A DNA stretch of 64,000 nt, taken from the NCBI GenBank assembly GCA_003991915.1, contig RQTK01000049.1, positions 826,172-890,171 of the forward strand. Reading direction: 5' to 3'. Made by a program: the position numbers and the translations under genes. Below, one piece after another: positions 17,512 through 31,800 of the stretch (its first letter is position 1; each line of letters opens with the position of its first letter). The notes beneath the pieces were generated by a model that was given only the letters and a program-made list of their open reading frames with translations, was not told the origin of the DNA and ran no database searches. Origin of the DNA: Elysia chlorotica (Eukaryota; Mollusca; Gastropoda; Plakobranchidae).

Positions 17512-20500
17512 CTGGAGACAAAGCATTACACAAAATTAAGTAAACACACAAATAGTTTCACTCAAGTAAACGGGTTGGGATCCTTGAAAAATCAACATTA
17601 AATGATTTGTCTTGACTAAAACAACGTATGGGATAAAAGGTTGAAAAAAAGAGATGAGAAGAAAACACACACATAGTACAGGAGAACTCGATTACAATGA
17701 ACTTGGATTCAAAGAACAGCCTACATTCAATGAAAATATAAAAATTCCCGATGTTCCTTCTCCTTTGTTTTCTGTAAACTGTCTTAGATGTGACAAACTA
17801 ATCTCATACCCACCCTCGGATCCAACAAACGAGACGTGCTGGAAAGCTTACAAAGCTGCTAACCAGACAATCAAATCTAGTTTAAAAGTAGACCAAAGAT
17901 CTGCCAGGTCGTTGCTGAAAAATTAACACGTCCCCTAAGCCAGGACTGACATCGTGTAGTGTAGTGTACAGTACAAGGGGTGGGTCACAACGAAAAATGA
18001 TAAACAGGGGGGGAGGAGTTGCAGCTGAAGCAGGATCATCAAGCAAGATCGGAGATCAAAGAGTCTGAGCCACCAATTGAAAACTTGAGGTGTGTGTTTG
18101 CGTGTGTTTGGTTAAGAAAGCAGAGAGAAAAGGAAAGCTGTAGGTAGGTGGGGGTGTGATTGCTGCAACACTATCTAGTAACAAAAAAGTAAGCAAGTAG
18201 AGTTTAGACAGAAGTGAGCCACAGTTGGCTTCAACGAACCATGCATCCAACAAACTATTCAAAAATTAAGAGGTAGTTTGTTGAATTAGAGTTGTACTGT
18301 AAAATACAACATTTGGTCTCATTGGCCTCTGTTATAAAAAAAAAAACTTGGCCAAAAAATGAAAATGAGATTATAAATAGATGACTTCTGAATGCGATGA
18401 GGAAGAGAAAATTTCCCTTCGAGCAGTCCCCCTGAATGAAATCGCATGATGATAAAAATTATCATACACACACATGAGACAGAAGAACACCAAAAATAGG
18501 ATATGCTGTCAGCAAACATGAAGACATGGATAAAAAGAGAGAGAGAATAGACTGAGAAAACCAGAGAGGTACTTACCTCCAGGACCACATGCTGAGATTG
18601 ATTCATGAAAGGCTCCAGGTTTACCGTGTAGCTGGCTTCTTCAGGTGAGATGCTGACTCTCTAGAAGGAAGAAACCACAATTTTTAGTTTTACAGTTGGA
18701 ACAGTGTCTTCAATGGAGCTGTCAAAGATGATCATCATCACATCCCTCCCCTGCCCTTGGTATAAACTTAAGTATCCAATTCCGGCAGTACTTTCCTCTA
18801 AAACCCAGATATCGTGGTTGTGTATCAAATATTGCAGTGTTGTCCATGAACTATGTAACCAGCTTCAACAGTTTTTTTTAGGGATTCAGGGATTCATTTT
18901 TTAAAAATATGATTGGCGAGATATAAAATCTTCATATAAAGGAAATGTTGCTTGGGTTAAATTTTTGTTTTTAGTTAGTCAGTGTGAGTGTCTATTTAAA
19001 TTGTGTGATTTACTTGTCTCTGGGCCTTCAAAGATTCTGACCAACCAGGGTAATAGGCTCTTGGCGCACTGTCTATTATAATATGAAAACTTTCTGATGA
19101 ATCTCATTATTGTAAAACTATTATTGATCATTTCATTAGATTAAATGTGTTTAGATTTCATAATGCTCTGAATCTGTCCATAACAGCTGGGGGGGTTGGT
19201 TTAACGTCCAACAGCAGCACTATATAGGCTATATTGTGGACAGGCCCCAAGACGGACATCTGACAATTGTATGTGCTGCCACACACAAGATAGGGCGGGG
19301 ATACCATGACTCCTGTCTCAGTCTGGAAATCAGTTTTCAAAAAAGATAACTATAATTATGTTTCCAACATTCTATTCGCTCCAATTCTATAATATGATTG
19401 AAAAAAAGTCCAGATATGGATGGTCCTAGAAACAAATCTTCTTTTACCTGGATAGGCAGGTAGCGCGGGTATAGGTCCATGAAGTTCTCCATCTTCAAGT
19501 CTTTGAGGATGTCATGAAGGTTTGGGTTCTCCACAAACAGCTGGGACATGGCGAATAAAATAGAAAAATCAATTATTTTTTGCTCAGGGAAAGTGAGGTT
19601 CTTTCCTAGTTCAATGACTCGGTTGGTTCGTTGGGTTAGTTTAACGTCCAACAGCAGCACTGCATAGGCTATATTGTGGACGGGCCCCAAGACGTACGTC
19701 TGACAATTTTATGTGCTGCCACACACGAGACAGGGCGGGGATACCATGACTGCTGTCTCAGCCGATCACATTATACTAGTTCAATGACTAATGACTCATA
19801 CTTACATAGGATGAACCTATATTGTAGGACACCAGAGAGAAATATCTTAGACTTGGTCAGTCCTATTGCACTGATACCCCCCTCCCCCCACCCAGACACA
19901 TTTCAACAACATTCACACAACCCTACTCTTTCCAGTAACAAAACAAAAACAACAGAAAAATGTACAAAAACCTGATTTCACCTTTTTCTTAAGTATCATG
20001 ATGAGCTGACTGCGCAGTATCAACCCTCTGAAGGTGCCAAATGTCTCCAGTTCGACATTTTCCTGGTGAGAACAGTCATATGATAAAAAAATATAAGTTA
20101 TGACTGATAATCAAAGCAGGACTTTTAGCAATGCCAGTAAAAAAATTACTATAAAAATATCTTATAAAAACTATCATATGATTTTGTATGTAACTCAATC
20201 AATGATAGTATTTCAATTTTTGTTTAATAACCTCCTAGGGAAAATATAAATCAAGTATCTGGGCTAATAAATAAACAACTTTAGGAAACTGCCCTGAGGC
20301 TGAGGGCTGTACCTGTGGTGCTGAGCTGTTTGGTTCATAGTCCGTGACCACAGGGAAACCATTGTGCTTCTCCTCCTTCAACACTCGGATTATGCGCTCT
20401 ACTGTCTCCACCATGCGGAACACAGTCACAGGGTGGCTCATCACGGCCCTTCAAAGAAGTGAATGGAAAAAAATTTAGTTAACTGTTCCATTGTAAAGCC

Positions 20501-22373
20501 ACAGAGTCAGACTGACAGAGAGAAAGAAATTAATATATAATGGGAAAGAGAGAGAAAAAGGCAGGGCAGGAAAGAGAGAGATAGAGCTAGAGAGAGCTAG
20601 AAAGAGAGAAAGAGAGAGATAGATAGATAAAAGGAGAGAGATAGAACTAGGGAGAGCTAGAAAGAGAGAGATAGATAGATAAAAGGAGAGAGATAGAACT
20701 AGGGAGAGCTAGAAAGAGGGATATAACTTGGGATAGCTAGAAAGAGAGAAAGAGAGAGATAGAGCTATGGAGAGCTAGAAAGAGAGTAATAGATAAATAG
20801 AACTAGGGAGAGCTAGAGAGAGAAAGAGAAAAATTGATATTAATAGATAAAAAGAGAGAGATAGAGAGAAGATGAAAAAGAAGTATCCTTATGAAGCCAT
20901 GGGTGCGAAAAGAAATGTGGGTGTAGCTAGTACTGTAGTAGCTTGTAACATGTATATTTCCATCAGGTACTCACTTGGCATTGAGGTTTGCTGTGAGGGG
21001 CAGAGGTTCCCAGCCAAGCATTGGCACACCTTGCACGTGGATGTGAATATCATAGATTCCCTTGGAGAGAAAAGTGATGAACAGTTTTGAATATAGCAAA
21101 AGAATCACTGGTCAAATTGGAGCTAAACTTAAAAAAAAAATGCTGATGATTCACTAGAAATGTAATTTTTTTTTAGATGAGATAAGTCATTGTTGTTCTA
21201 ATGTTTTAAATATTTCAATTAGTTATTTACTTAATGCATAACCTAGTTGATCATAAAAGGTGATCTCAGGGTTTTGTTTTTTTAAACATTTCACAGTGTA
21301 CAATGTGCAAATCAATGAGAACTCTTTTTAATGTAACTTCCAAAAGATTGAACCTGGAAAAAAAATGTGCCAAATCTATGAGGGAATGGGGAGGGGGAAA
21401 GCAATTAGACAGGGGTGCAATGTTTTACGTCCCTCCCTTGAACTTAACCAGCAATAAGGCACATTCATTTTCTTACTGTTGGCTACGGAGTCATAGGTTC
21501 TCAAAGAAGACTCTATGTGGCAATGGGTGGGATACCCCTAAAACACCCCAACTAGTAAGGGAAAAAAAGGACAACAGATGGCCAGAGCGGGGATTGAACC
21601 CACAACATTCCAATATGGAGCCACATGCTCTACCCTTGGATCAACTCATTTGTTTGGCTCTATTCCATCAATGTGTGTACAAAACCACCAGAAACCTCAC
21701 GGACCTTCCAATGCATTACACTGTACTAATTGACAGGGAATGTATCGCTAGCGGTACAAACCTCATTGAACTGATCCCCAACCCACTTGGCAACGATGAG
21801 AGAAATCATGACAGGAAGACCGAGGGGGACATTGGCGGTGGCTTCCATGATGATGACAGTAAGGCTGATGGTCATGCGGACAATTCCTCCTGGGGGAAAA
21901 GACAGTCAAAAACACATTTCTTTAAAACCCACCTTACCATTTTGAGAGTTCCAGTTTCAAACAAATTTGCGAGAAAATGAATTATGCTTTCTAACTTTTA
22001 TCAATTACTTGATTTTTTGTATGGCATCAAAACTTCTTGTTTAATGACACTGGGATTTCATAATACAGTAATGAGTATAGAGTGATAAACCAGCTTCAAG
22101 ATAAATAAGCAAGAAAAATCTATGGGGAGGTGCAAAAGTCTGATACAGTTTTTGTATCTGCATCATCTGGTTATTTGTTTTTTTCAGAAAATAGCTTATC
22201 GTACAGTAATAAAGGGATGATTGGAGCACCTAAAACAATGATTGTGGTGGCAAATAATACTAATGATATATGAGGTATTAAGTTACACCCACATATTTAG
22301 AGAAAATAAATCATTAGCTTGAAATTGAAAGACGTGATGAGACAAGCAACTTCTTTTGTGCAGAGTAACAAGG

Positions 22374-22472
<99 letters not shown>

Positions 22473-22783
22473 NNNNNNNNNNNNNNNNNNNNNNNNNNNN
22501 NNNNNNNNNNNNNNNNNNNNNNNNNNNNNNNNNNNNNNNNNNNNNNNNNNNNNNNNNNNNNNNNNNNNNNNNACAAAACTATAGCAAAGATAGGATTGCA
22601 GTCTTACCCAGCATCGCTGAAGCTCCGACTAGTGAGTAGAGAGACAAGTTGACCCAGCCCTGGCAAATAAAAATAATTAATTTTTCAATAATTTCAAACA
22701 CTAGACCTACATCATATGAGACTTCTGGTTTGACTACGCTGGTGGCGAGTCATCTTCTGTCTCGAGGTCATTTCTTGGGTCTC

Positions 22784-22844
<61 letters not shown>

Positions 22845-25800
22845 CATTATTTTGTTGTTGTTGCTGTTATTGCCATTACTATTGTTATTATTATTCTTAT
22901 CAATCCTTTTGATAGTAGTTGGTGTTTCTCCATGATATATATTTTCATGATTTTTGGAGAAAAAAAAGATAAATATAAAAAATTGAAATAAATAAAATGC
23001 TGAAAAAAAGGCTATGAGGCAATGGGACAAAAACCGGAAATAGATTTCAAAGGCCATTAAACTACAGGATACAAAGATATAAGTGAAATAAACGAATTAA
23101 TTCAAATTTTTCCTGAAATCATACATCCCAACAAAAAGCGGAATGGTTGAGGGCCATTCAGTGATAGTTCAAGGAATTCAATCTAAAAAGCAGTGGTGAA
23201 TCAACGACCAATCCCAAGGTCCGAACAACACTGTTAAAGAGAAATGTTGCCCAGACAACAGCCCCGAATGATGGTGTTTAAAGTAAAATTGTGGAGGAGA
23301 AAAAAGGGAAAATAGGATAGAAAAAACAACATAAGTACCTTTTAATCCAGCTATTTACTTTTCTTTTAAATTAAATTAGTGACTTAATTAATAGTACTAC
23401 GAGTCATGTGGTGTTTTCCATCTTAATCTAAAGAGAACAAAAAATGTAAATATATTTTCATATAACTATAAGCATGTCGCATCTCATATTAACTCCTGAT
23501 CCGTGTGTCACACTGCCTAGTTATCAAATAACATTAAAAAACAAATTGCTTGATTATTATATTCATGAAGAAGAGAACCAATACATCTAGATCATAAAAT
23601 AGGGAACCATCTCAAATTAGAAAAACGTAATAATACTAGTATGTGCAAAAAAGAATGTTACGTGGCCAATTAATGCAAACATCCATACCTGGCCAGAAAT
23701 CTGAGCCGCGAAAAAAAGAAAAAAAGACCTACATCATATATTCAAATTTCCGTGATAACAACTATTACCATAATATCAGAACAAATAATACTGCAGAAAC
23801 AATTAAATAATACAACTCAACTTAAGTGAGCATGTTTAATTTATAGTCTTTCTTCCTTCAAATCTTAAGATATCAGTGGACAACATGCACATGTGCATTT
23901 CTTAAATACAAAAATTATCTGTTTTCATGATGTTGCTTTTTGTAAGATGGTTCAGTTGGTAGAACGTGCAACTTCTAATCAAGGGTTCCATGGCTTGAAT
24001 TCAAACGAAGCCTTATTGGTTTGCTCTGTATCAGTATATACGAGTATAAAGAGATCAGCTGAGACAAAAGCCCAGGGTGGGTTCTGGCATACCTACCCTG
24101 TCTCTGTGTGGCAGCACATAAAATTGCCACACCTCCATGAAATAGCCTAGCTGTTCAAGATGGACATTAACCCCTTCATGACATATAATGTACCACGTAT
24201 GTCCCAATTTTTCGTGACAAAATGCCTAGCCCACGTACATTGTACGCCCTCAAATCTCCCTATTTCGCCATTCCCCATGACGCTTCAGAGAACGTGCAAC
24301 AAATAGTACGTCATGTTTTTGACTGCGCGAAAGAGGCACTGAATGCAAAGCAATTTTTCCTATCTTTCCTTTTTTTCAATCCTCTTGAATTATATACAAT
24401 TGGCAAGGAAATTTTATTAGCTTACCATCGGTGTATCATACAGGTGTATATGGCGATTTTCAAGAAAGTTACAAGCGTTTAACTAGCACCGCCTATAATT
24501 TTACTAAAATGCCTCTGTCATGGGTAACCAGAATAAGGCCCGTAATGGCAATTGAAAATACCTTTGTCACAAAGAGGTTAAAAGACCAACAAACCAAAGC
24601 AAAATCAATTCACGTTATCAAATCTTATTTATAGTCTCACAAGTTTGTCAACAACACCAAACCAGTTCTTGTGCGCAAACAAATGTCCGGCATATTTAAC
24701 TAACAGTCTCACAAGTTTGTCAACAACACCAAACAAATGTCCGGCATATCTAACTTACAGTCTCACAAGTTTGTCCACCAAACCAGGTCTTGTGAGCAAA
24801 CAAATGTCCGACATATCTAACTTACAGTCTCACAAGTTTGTCAACAACACCAAACCAATGTCCGGCATATCTAACTTATAGTCTCACAAGTTTGTCAACA
24901 CCACCAAACCAGGTCTCGTGAGCAAACAAATGTCTGACATATCTAACTTATAGTCTCACAAGTTTGTCAACAACACCAAACCAGGTCTTGTGAGCAAACA
25001 AATGTCTGACATATCTAACTTACAGTCTCACAAGATCTAACTTATAGTCTCACAAGTTTGTCAACATCAAACCAGGTCTTATGATAAACAAATGTCCGGC
25101 ATATCACTCCAAACACACCCTCTAGAGCACTAAGCTCAAGCAGCTCTAATTTATTAAGCACATCGAGAGTGAAGCTTAAATCTTATGTGAGAGAGCATTT
25201 TCCTTTATTGGCCCAAAAGTTTGGAATTCCCTTCCTAGTGACATCAGGGAAATAACAAAATTAGACCAGTTTAAAAGTAAACTTAAGACATATCTTTTTA
25301 CAAAACATTTTCAATCCTAGTCACCAGTGTAGATGTGGTTAGGTTCTGTTTTTATTGTGTATTTTGCTTATGTTGTATTAGTTGTATGTAAGTGGATGAA
25401 TGGATTAACATTGTAAGGCGCCTAGGGCCCACATTGTGGGGAGTGGGCGCCCTATAAATGCCATTATTATTATTATTATTATATCTAACTTACAGTCTCA
25501 CAAGTTTGTCAACAACACCAAACAGTTCTTGTGACAAACAAATGTCTGACATATCTAACTTACAGCCTCACAAGCTTGTCTAGTTTCAGCACTTACGCTA
25601 TTCTTGGAGGCCATGGAAAGCAGGCAAATGTCTGACATATCTAACTTACAGTCTCACAAGCTTGTCTAGTTTCAGCACTTACGCTATTCTTGGAGGCCAT
25701 GGAAAGCAGGCAAATGTCTGACATATCTAACTTACAGTCTCACAAGCTTGTCTAGTTTCAGCACTTACGCTATTCTTGGAGGCCATGGAAAGCAGGCAAA

Positions 25801-28800
25801 TGTCTGACATATCTAACTTACAGTCTCACAAGCTTGTCTAGTTTCAGCACTTACGCTATTCTTGGAGGCCATGGAAAGCAGGCAAATGTCTGACATATCT
25901 AACTTACAGTCTCACAAGTTTGTCTAGTTTCAGCACTTACACTATTCTTGGAGGCCATGGAAAGCAGGCAAATGTCTGACATATCTAACTTACAGTCTCA
26001 CAAGCTTGTCTAGTTTCAGCACTTACACTATTCTTGGAGGCCATGGAAAGCAGGCAAATGTCTGACATATCTAACTTACAGTCTCACAAGCTTGTCTAGT
26101 TTCAGCACTTACACTATTCTTGGAGGCCATGGAAAGCAGGATGCCCACGATGCGCCCCCACGCCGCCCCGACGAGCAGACTCGGGATGAACAGACCACTC
26201 GGCACGGTCAGTCCGTACGTCCAGCAGGCCAGGAAGAAGTATCCCGCAGCGAATATAAACAAGGTCAATGGTTGGTAAGTACCTATTGAGAGTGGATGAA
26301 CAGGTCACATGATTTAATGTTCCATTGGACAAAAATGTAAATCTCCATCGGCTGTTTCACTGCAAAAAATGTTTCAAACATCTTCACTGACAGAAACTTA
26401 GAAATCAAGTCAACATAATTTGTAACCATTGAGAGTGGATAAAACAGATCACATGCTTTCAGCTTCAAGCCAACTGGGAGTTCGAATGGACAAAAATGCC
26501 AATCTCTAAAGCTATGTGTTATTTATGTTATTTTGCAGCAAGATTTGAGGGGATTCATACTAAGTTTGACGACATTAACATGGAAGACAAGTCAACAAAA
26601 AAAAGAGCCTATTATAAGAGCGGAGAAACAGGTCACAAATGTCAAGGCTTCAGGTCTGCTTGAAGCTTCAATGGACATCTTTAAAGTCTGTGTCGCTGTG
26701 AAATTTAAGGGGTTCCACCCCAACTTCAATGACAATAGGTTGGAAGCCAAGTCTTCACTACAAGTAATTTTTCAGAATGGATAAATAGGTTATATGTTTA
26801 AGAACTACACACAAACTGGTATTTTCAATAGACAAAAAATATTGATCTCTGTGAACTTTCTCGCCCTCAAAATTTGAGGGGATTTCATCCTAACTTCTAT
26901 GATATCAACTGGAAGTCAAGTCAATATATTTAGTACCTATTGAGAGTAGATAAACAGGCCAAATGTTTTAGTGCTTTAGGCAGACCAAGAGTTTCAATGG
27001 TTAAAAAAGTTCATGTCTGTGGGCTACAACATTGGCGACTTTGGAGGAGTTTCATCTCAGCAGTGACATTAGCTTGAAAATTAATTCATCATTATAGAGT
27101 ATTATTAACACATTCAGTTTGGACCATTCCATGGGGAAAAATTGAAACAAGACAATGTGTATTTTGACAGGTTATTATTTTGTCTGATTAAATAAATGGT
27201 TTTAATTTTTAAAAATGTATTAAACCAAAAACTTCATATCTAGTTTTCATTTAATTTCTTTTCTACCCGATAACACAAGAGTTCATCTTTCGCACTATTG
27301 TCATTTATTTAAATTCATCAGTATATGATACATTTTCTTAAAATCCATCAGTGGGTGAGTTTGTTACCAGGGTTACTGTGAAACAAGTTCTTGACTGTTG
27401 CCTCAGGTGTGTCGAAGAACAGTCTGGCAGAGGAACTGAACTCTCCATCTTTACAATAATACTGAAACAGTGGAAAGGAATAAAGATTCCATTTAGAGGG
27501 TTAGGATTTTTTTAAAAACTTTTAGTGCTTTCTGTGTTTTGTTCCTTTTCTTTTTTAACCCATTAATTATTTCAAACAATGTAGGATTTCACTTGTACAG
27601 TAGCATAAATGAAATGTTATGATTCTGTGTTTGTAAAATGCAAGAGTGTAAAAATGGAACATGGTGATTTAAAGGTATAAAAACTATTTAAAAAAAACAA
27701 CCAAGTCGACCAGTAATAAGAAAAAGGAGAAAAGTCACTGAGATAAAATGCATGTAATACAAAAGATAAGGAAGATGAGATCAAGAAAGCAAGAGTAATG
27801 AATGAGAAGGAAGAAAAAAATGTTGTGATGAAATAATGAAAAAAAAAGAGATACTGGACAAAAGAAGAGCAAAAAAGTGGAAAAGCGAAATGGACAATAT
27901 GAGGGGCATAGCGACAGACAGACGCAAAGATATATAAATTAAGATGAAAACATCTCAAATAAATAAAACATCAAAATCAAAAGATCAAATTACCTGCATT
28001 AACATAGGCTCTCTGTTTTCCACCAGCGGCATGCAATCTTGGCTGAAGTAGATGAGGATGTAGGCAAAGGCTGCTGTGTACGCTGCCACTATCATCACCT
28101 CTATCACCCTCTGCCAGCGACGCTGGACAAATCTGGCAACAGAAAATTGAAAGAAATGTTATTAACCAAAACCTGAGAGGTAAACTTACCTAAAAAGAAA
28201 AACTGTCAGCCTGTCAGCAGTGCTCAACAAAGGTCTAGCACTGATATAATAAAGCCGATTCAACTAAACCCAGATGTATTACAGAAAAAGCACATGACAG
28301 AAATGGAGAGAGCTCACATCAAAGATTGAGAAGGCTGCCAAAGTGTCACAGACAAAGAACTGAGACGTGCTATGGCTATAAGTAAGCAATTTACCCACAC
28401 CAGAAACTATGAGTCCTGATCTGATTAGTTTTACATTCTCCTCAGAAAGTCAAATATGGGGATACAACATAGGATTGCCTTCTCAAAGGCCATTCCTCAT
28501 AACGCCTGAGCTATCCAGCACCGACCTTCATTGGAAAACATTCTCTGTTCTTTTAAACAACGCCTGAATCAAGTTTATGTGAAAATATGAGCGTCTTTAT
28601 ACTACCTGTATATTAAGTTAAGATAAAATCAAATCATTCAACTTTTACTTTCTAAGAGGGTGTTTTCAGTCTCTTTCCTTTCCATGCTTATTAATATATT
28701 ACTTTTCATTTCGTCTCTTTCACCCTCTCTCCTCTACATATGAAGTAAAACCTTCTAGGCTGTGTTCTTAACTGATATTAAAAAAACAAAAACAATTGAC

Positions 28801-31800
28801 ACCTTAAGCCAATTCGTAATCCTTAAAACTTGAAACAAATAAAATTATCGATTACAATCACAAATGGTAAAGGTTTCTCTGCCTCAACAGCTCTAAATTC
28901 ACCTGTTTGAAAACTAAAATCATTCAAGAAAGGAACAAATTCCATGAGCATAACAGCCAAGCAAGAAACACTCCCAACAATCACAGAAGTTTACCAATTA
29001 GTGGCTTTTACAATAAAGGTCTACAGACATATAAGGTTTGGTGACCCAACTGGTTCTACTCCTTTATCTACTCCCATTTATTTCCCTTTTGTTAGCTTTT
29101 TAAGTAAGCTATAGATTGATAAATGTAGCCCTGCAGTTGTCTTTTGTTTTGTTTTGTGTTATTTTTTTTTTAAGGGTGGTGTGAATGTGTGTGTGTGGGG
29201 GGGGGGGTAACTCTTAACAAGGCACTTACCTCATCCTGAATATGGTAAGTTTGTAGTTGATGTGGTTGAACAGAGCCCCAAGAAGGCCACCTGGGGTGAT
29301 AAAGATTAAAAAAAAATTTAAAAAAAACATGTAAAAAAGTGCTTTCCAAATTACTATGTGTCGATAGGAGGAGGAGGGGGAGGAGGAGGAGAGAGTTATT
29401 TTATTTGTAAGAAGCCTAGGATTCAACCATAACAAGAAACTCTAGGTAATGTAGAGAGGGCAAAACAATGCTACAATCAGAGATACATGTGAACAGCGGA
29501 GAACCGAGGTAGCCGACTCGGCCACGCAAAGCACCCGATGATGATGACAGCTTATATGTGTATCATCATTGTAGACAAACTATTCTTTCACAAAATGGTT
29601 TCATTTAAAAAAATTGGCCCTCAAAATGTTGTAAGCATTAAACAGTCTGATATTAATTTTTGCACTCATAGAATGCAAGTCACATCTCATGATCATATCT
29701 GACAAATGAGGTAATTTTTAAAAAGTAAGAAAACAACCTACCAATAGCACCCATTACAACCACAATGAAAAGCTCCACAAACTGATAGTTGACATTCTGG
29801 AGTGAAAAGAAAAAAATGACAGAGAGATTGACGAAGCTGCACTAGATTTATGAGATCATCTAAGGTTTTGAGTTAGGCGCATCCCCAAGTATTATTTTAT
29901 TGTTCTAAAGAATATTAAATATGTAATACATTTTCAGACATGATATTACCATATACATAATGAATAAAACCAAATAATTATGTTTAAATGATATGTCCAT
30001 GCATTTTATTTTACTTTTCATTTGCCTGATAATATACATGTACATCTGCAGTTGTTCATTGTCACTAGGCATAACATACCCACTTACTTATTCAACATTA
30101 CAAAGAATTATGCTGGTTATTGTTAAAAACAACTATCTTGCCATTATCTAATCCAGCTGACATTTTAAAAGATAAAATGTAGACTTTTTGGACATCTATT
30201 AACCCATGCAGCGCTTTAAAGACCGCCCTACAACCAGATAACCAATCTGGATCTGGCATGAGTAACTGGGTGTGAAAAAAATGGAGTGTGGCAGTACTGT
30301 TCACCTGGTTAACTAATGCTCTTAGGGTTGCCCTGTTATTGCCGATATTTTTTTCATTCTTACTAGTTATAAGTTCATGAAACTATATATTCCTATTGCA
30401 CTGAGAAGTTAGTTGATTTCACTATCTTTTTCGTTTCCGCATTTTAATAATCGTTTATTACTCATCGTGTGGGGGGAATAAAGGAGAAGCCAGTTATTAC
30501 TTTATTTAATTTTAAATAACTGTGTGTATGGTATGTTTCAGTTTGAATCCTTAATTACATGGAACAACATTCCTCCTGTGTGTCTGTTGACGGAAAGGGT
30601 TTTTAAATGCATTTACAGCCCTTGTAGCCCCAATCAAAGTTCTACAAAACAGAAATGGAAGTATTAGCTAAGGATCGAACCATTGACCTCCATCTCATAA
30701 ATCCAGAGCACTAATTCTAGAGATATCTGGCGTTTAAAATGCAGTCTTCAAATTACTGTTTTCCCGTAAGTTTCCTACAGAGATGGGCGGAAAAAGGGGG
30801 TGGGTGGAAAAACAGCGGCAACACCAAATATTTGAACCTTGGACTTCCAGCTCCTCAGTCCCGAGCCCTGGAGACTGAGCAATCTTTACGCCCCTACTAA
30901 GCCTACGCTAATAATATTTAGAAAGCCATACATCCCACGAATTTCAAGAAAAATACCAGACCAGATTTGCGAACGCAGGCCACTACAGACGGAGCTATTG
31001 TAAGGCAGTAATGATCAAAGATTATCAAGCAAAGCACCGGCAGTTACAGTATGTGTAGACCTACTATCCAAATAAACTCAGTTAAGCGTAACAGTGAGCC
31101 AACTGCAGTTACAAGCCCCACCGTCACGTGAACAGGACAGAGTGCATAGCTGCCAACTTTTGAGAAAGCAAATACAGACGTTTTGCGAGATTAGTCACTG
31201 CAAATCTATTTAATGGCCACGCTATCAATATTGACCAAAACACAAGCTTAACCATAACTTTAAAAACTGCACCAAGGAATAGTGTTATTTAAAAAATGCG
31301 TTTGTTGTTTGTTTGGAAGTCTATGGCAAAGTCTAGCCTTACTTGATATAACTTGTGGGAAATCAAATACAATGGAATCAGAAGCATCACTTACCCCGAA
31401 GGTGCCAAAATTGATGAGACCAGCGTATGACAGCTCCCATGGATGATCTTTTATATAACTCTGTACAATGTTCAACGTCATAGTTGATGTCATAGATGAG
31501 AAAAACTGTTGAAAACAAAAGTAAAAGTAGAAGTATGGCTTAGTCAGTCCAAAAAGTCTCGAAATTTTCTGTGCAAGGATTGTTAAGCAGAGCAGAGCTT
31601 TTCCTTTATATCTAAGATGAGGAGTTTTTCATTAAGTAATAAACCCTTCACAGATCTTTACTGAAATCTGACCAGCCAAATTAAAAAAAAAACTGAGCCT
31701 CTCTAAATTTAAAGAAAATTGACACCATTGTTTAATTCCGAAGGACATAACTCACAATCCTCCACACTAAAGCCTGGTTCCAAAACGAGGCTCCCTCCTC

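Noticed and set aside
19676-19975. Frame starting [10 protein letters not shown], and similar frames at 52975-53211 and 63060-63278
   Set aside because: They are antisense readings of the family-2 SINE body, recurring at each SINE copy, not a protein family.
21581-21655. tRNA gene on the minus strand
   Set aside because: It has A and B boxes but no paired acceptor stem, and it lies in an intron with a repeat body attached; a SINE fits better.
21303-21980. 225-codon + strand frame
   Set aside because: It is antisense over a SINE and CLCN7 exon 16, and its sequence has no recognisable domain; the exon explains the open frame.
24630-26112. CRISPR-like array
   Set aside because: Units are contiguous 70-86 bp tandem repeats without unique spacers, in an animal intron, and they contain exon sequence.
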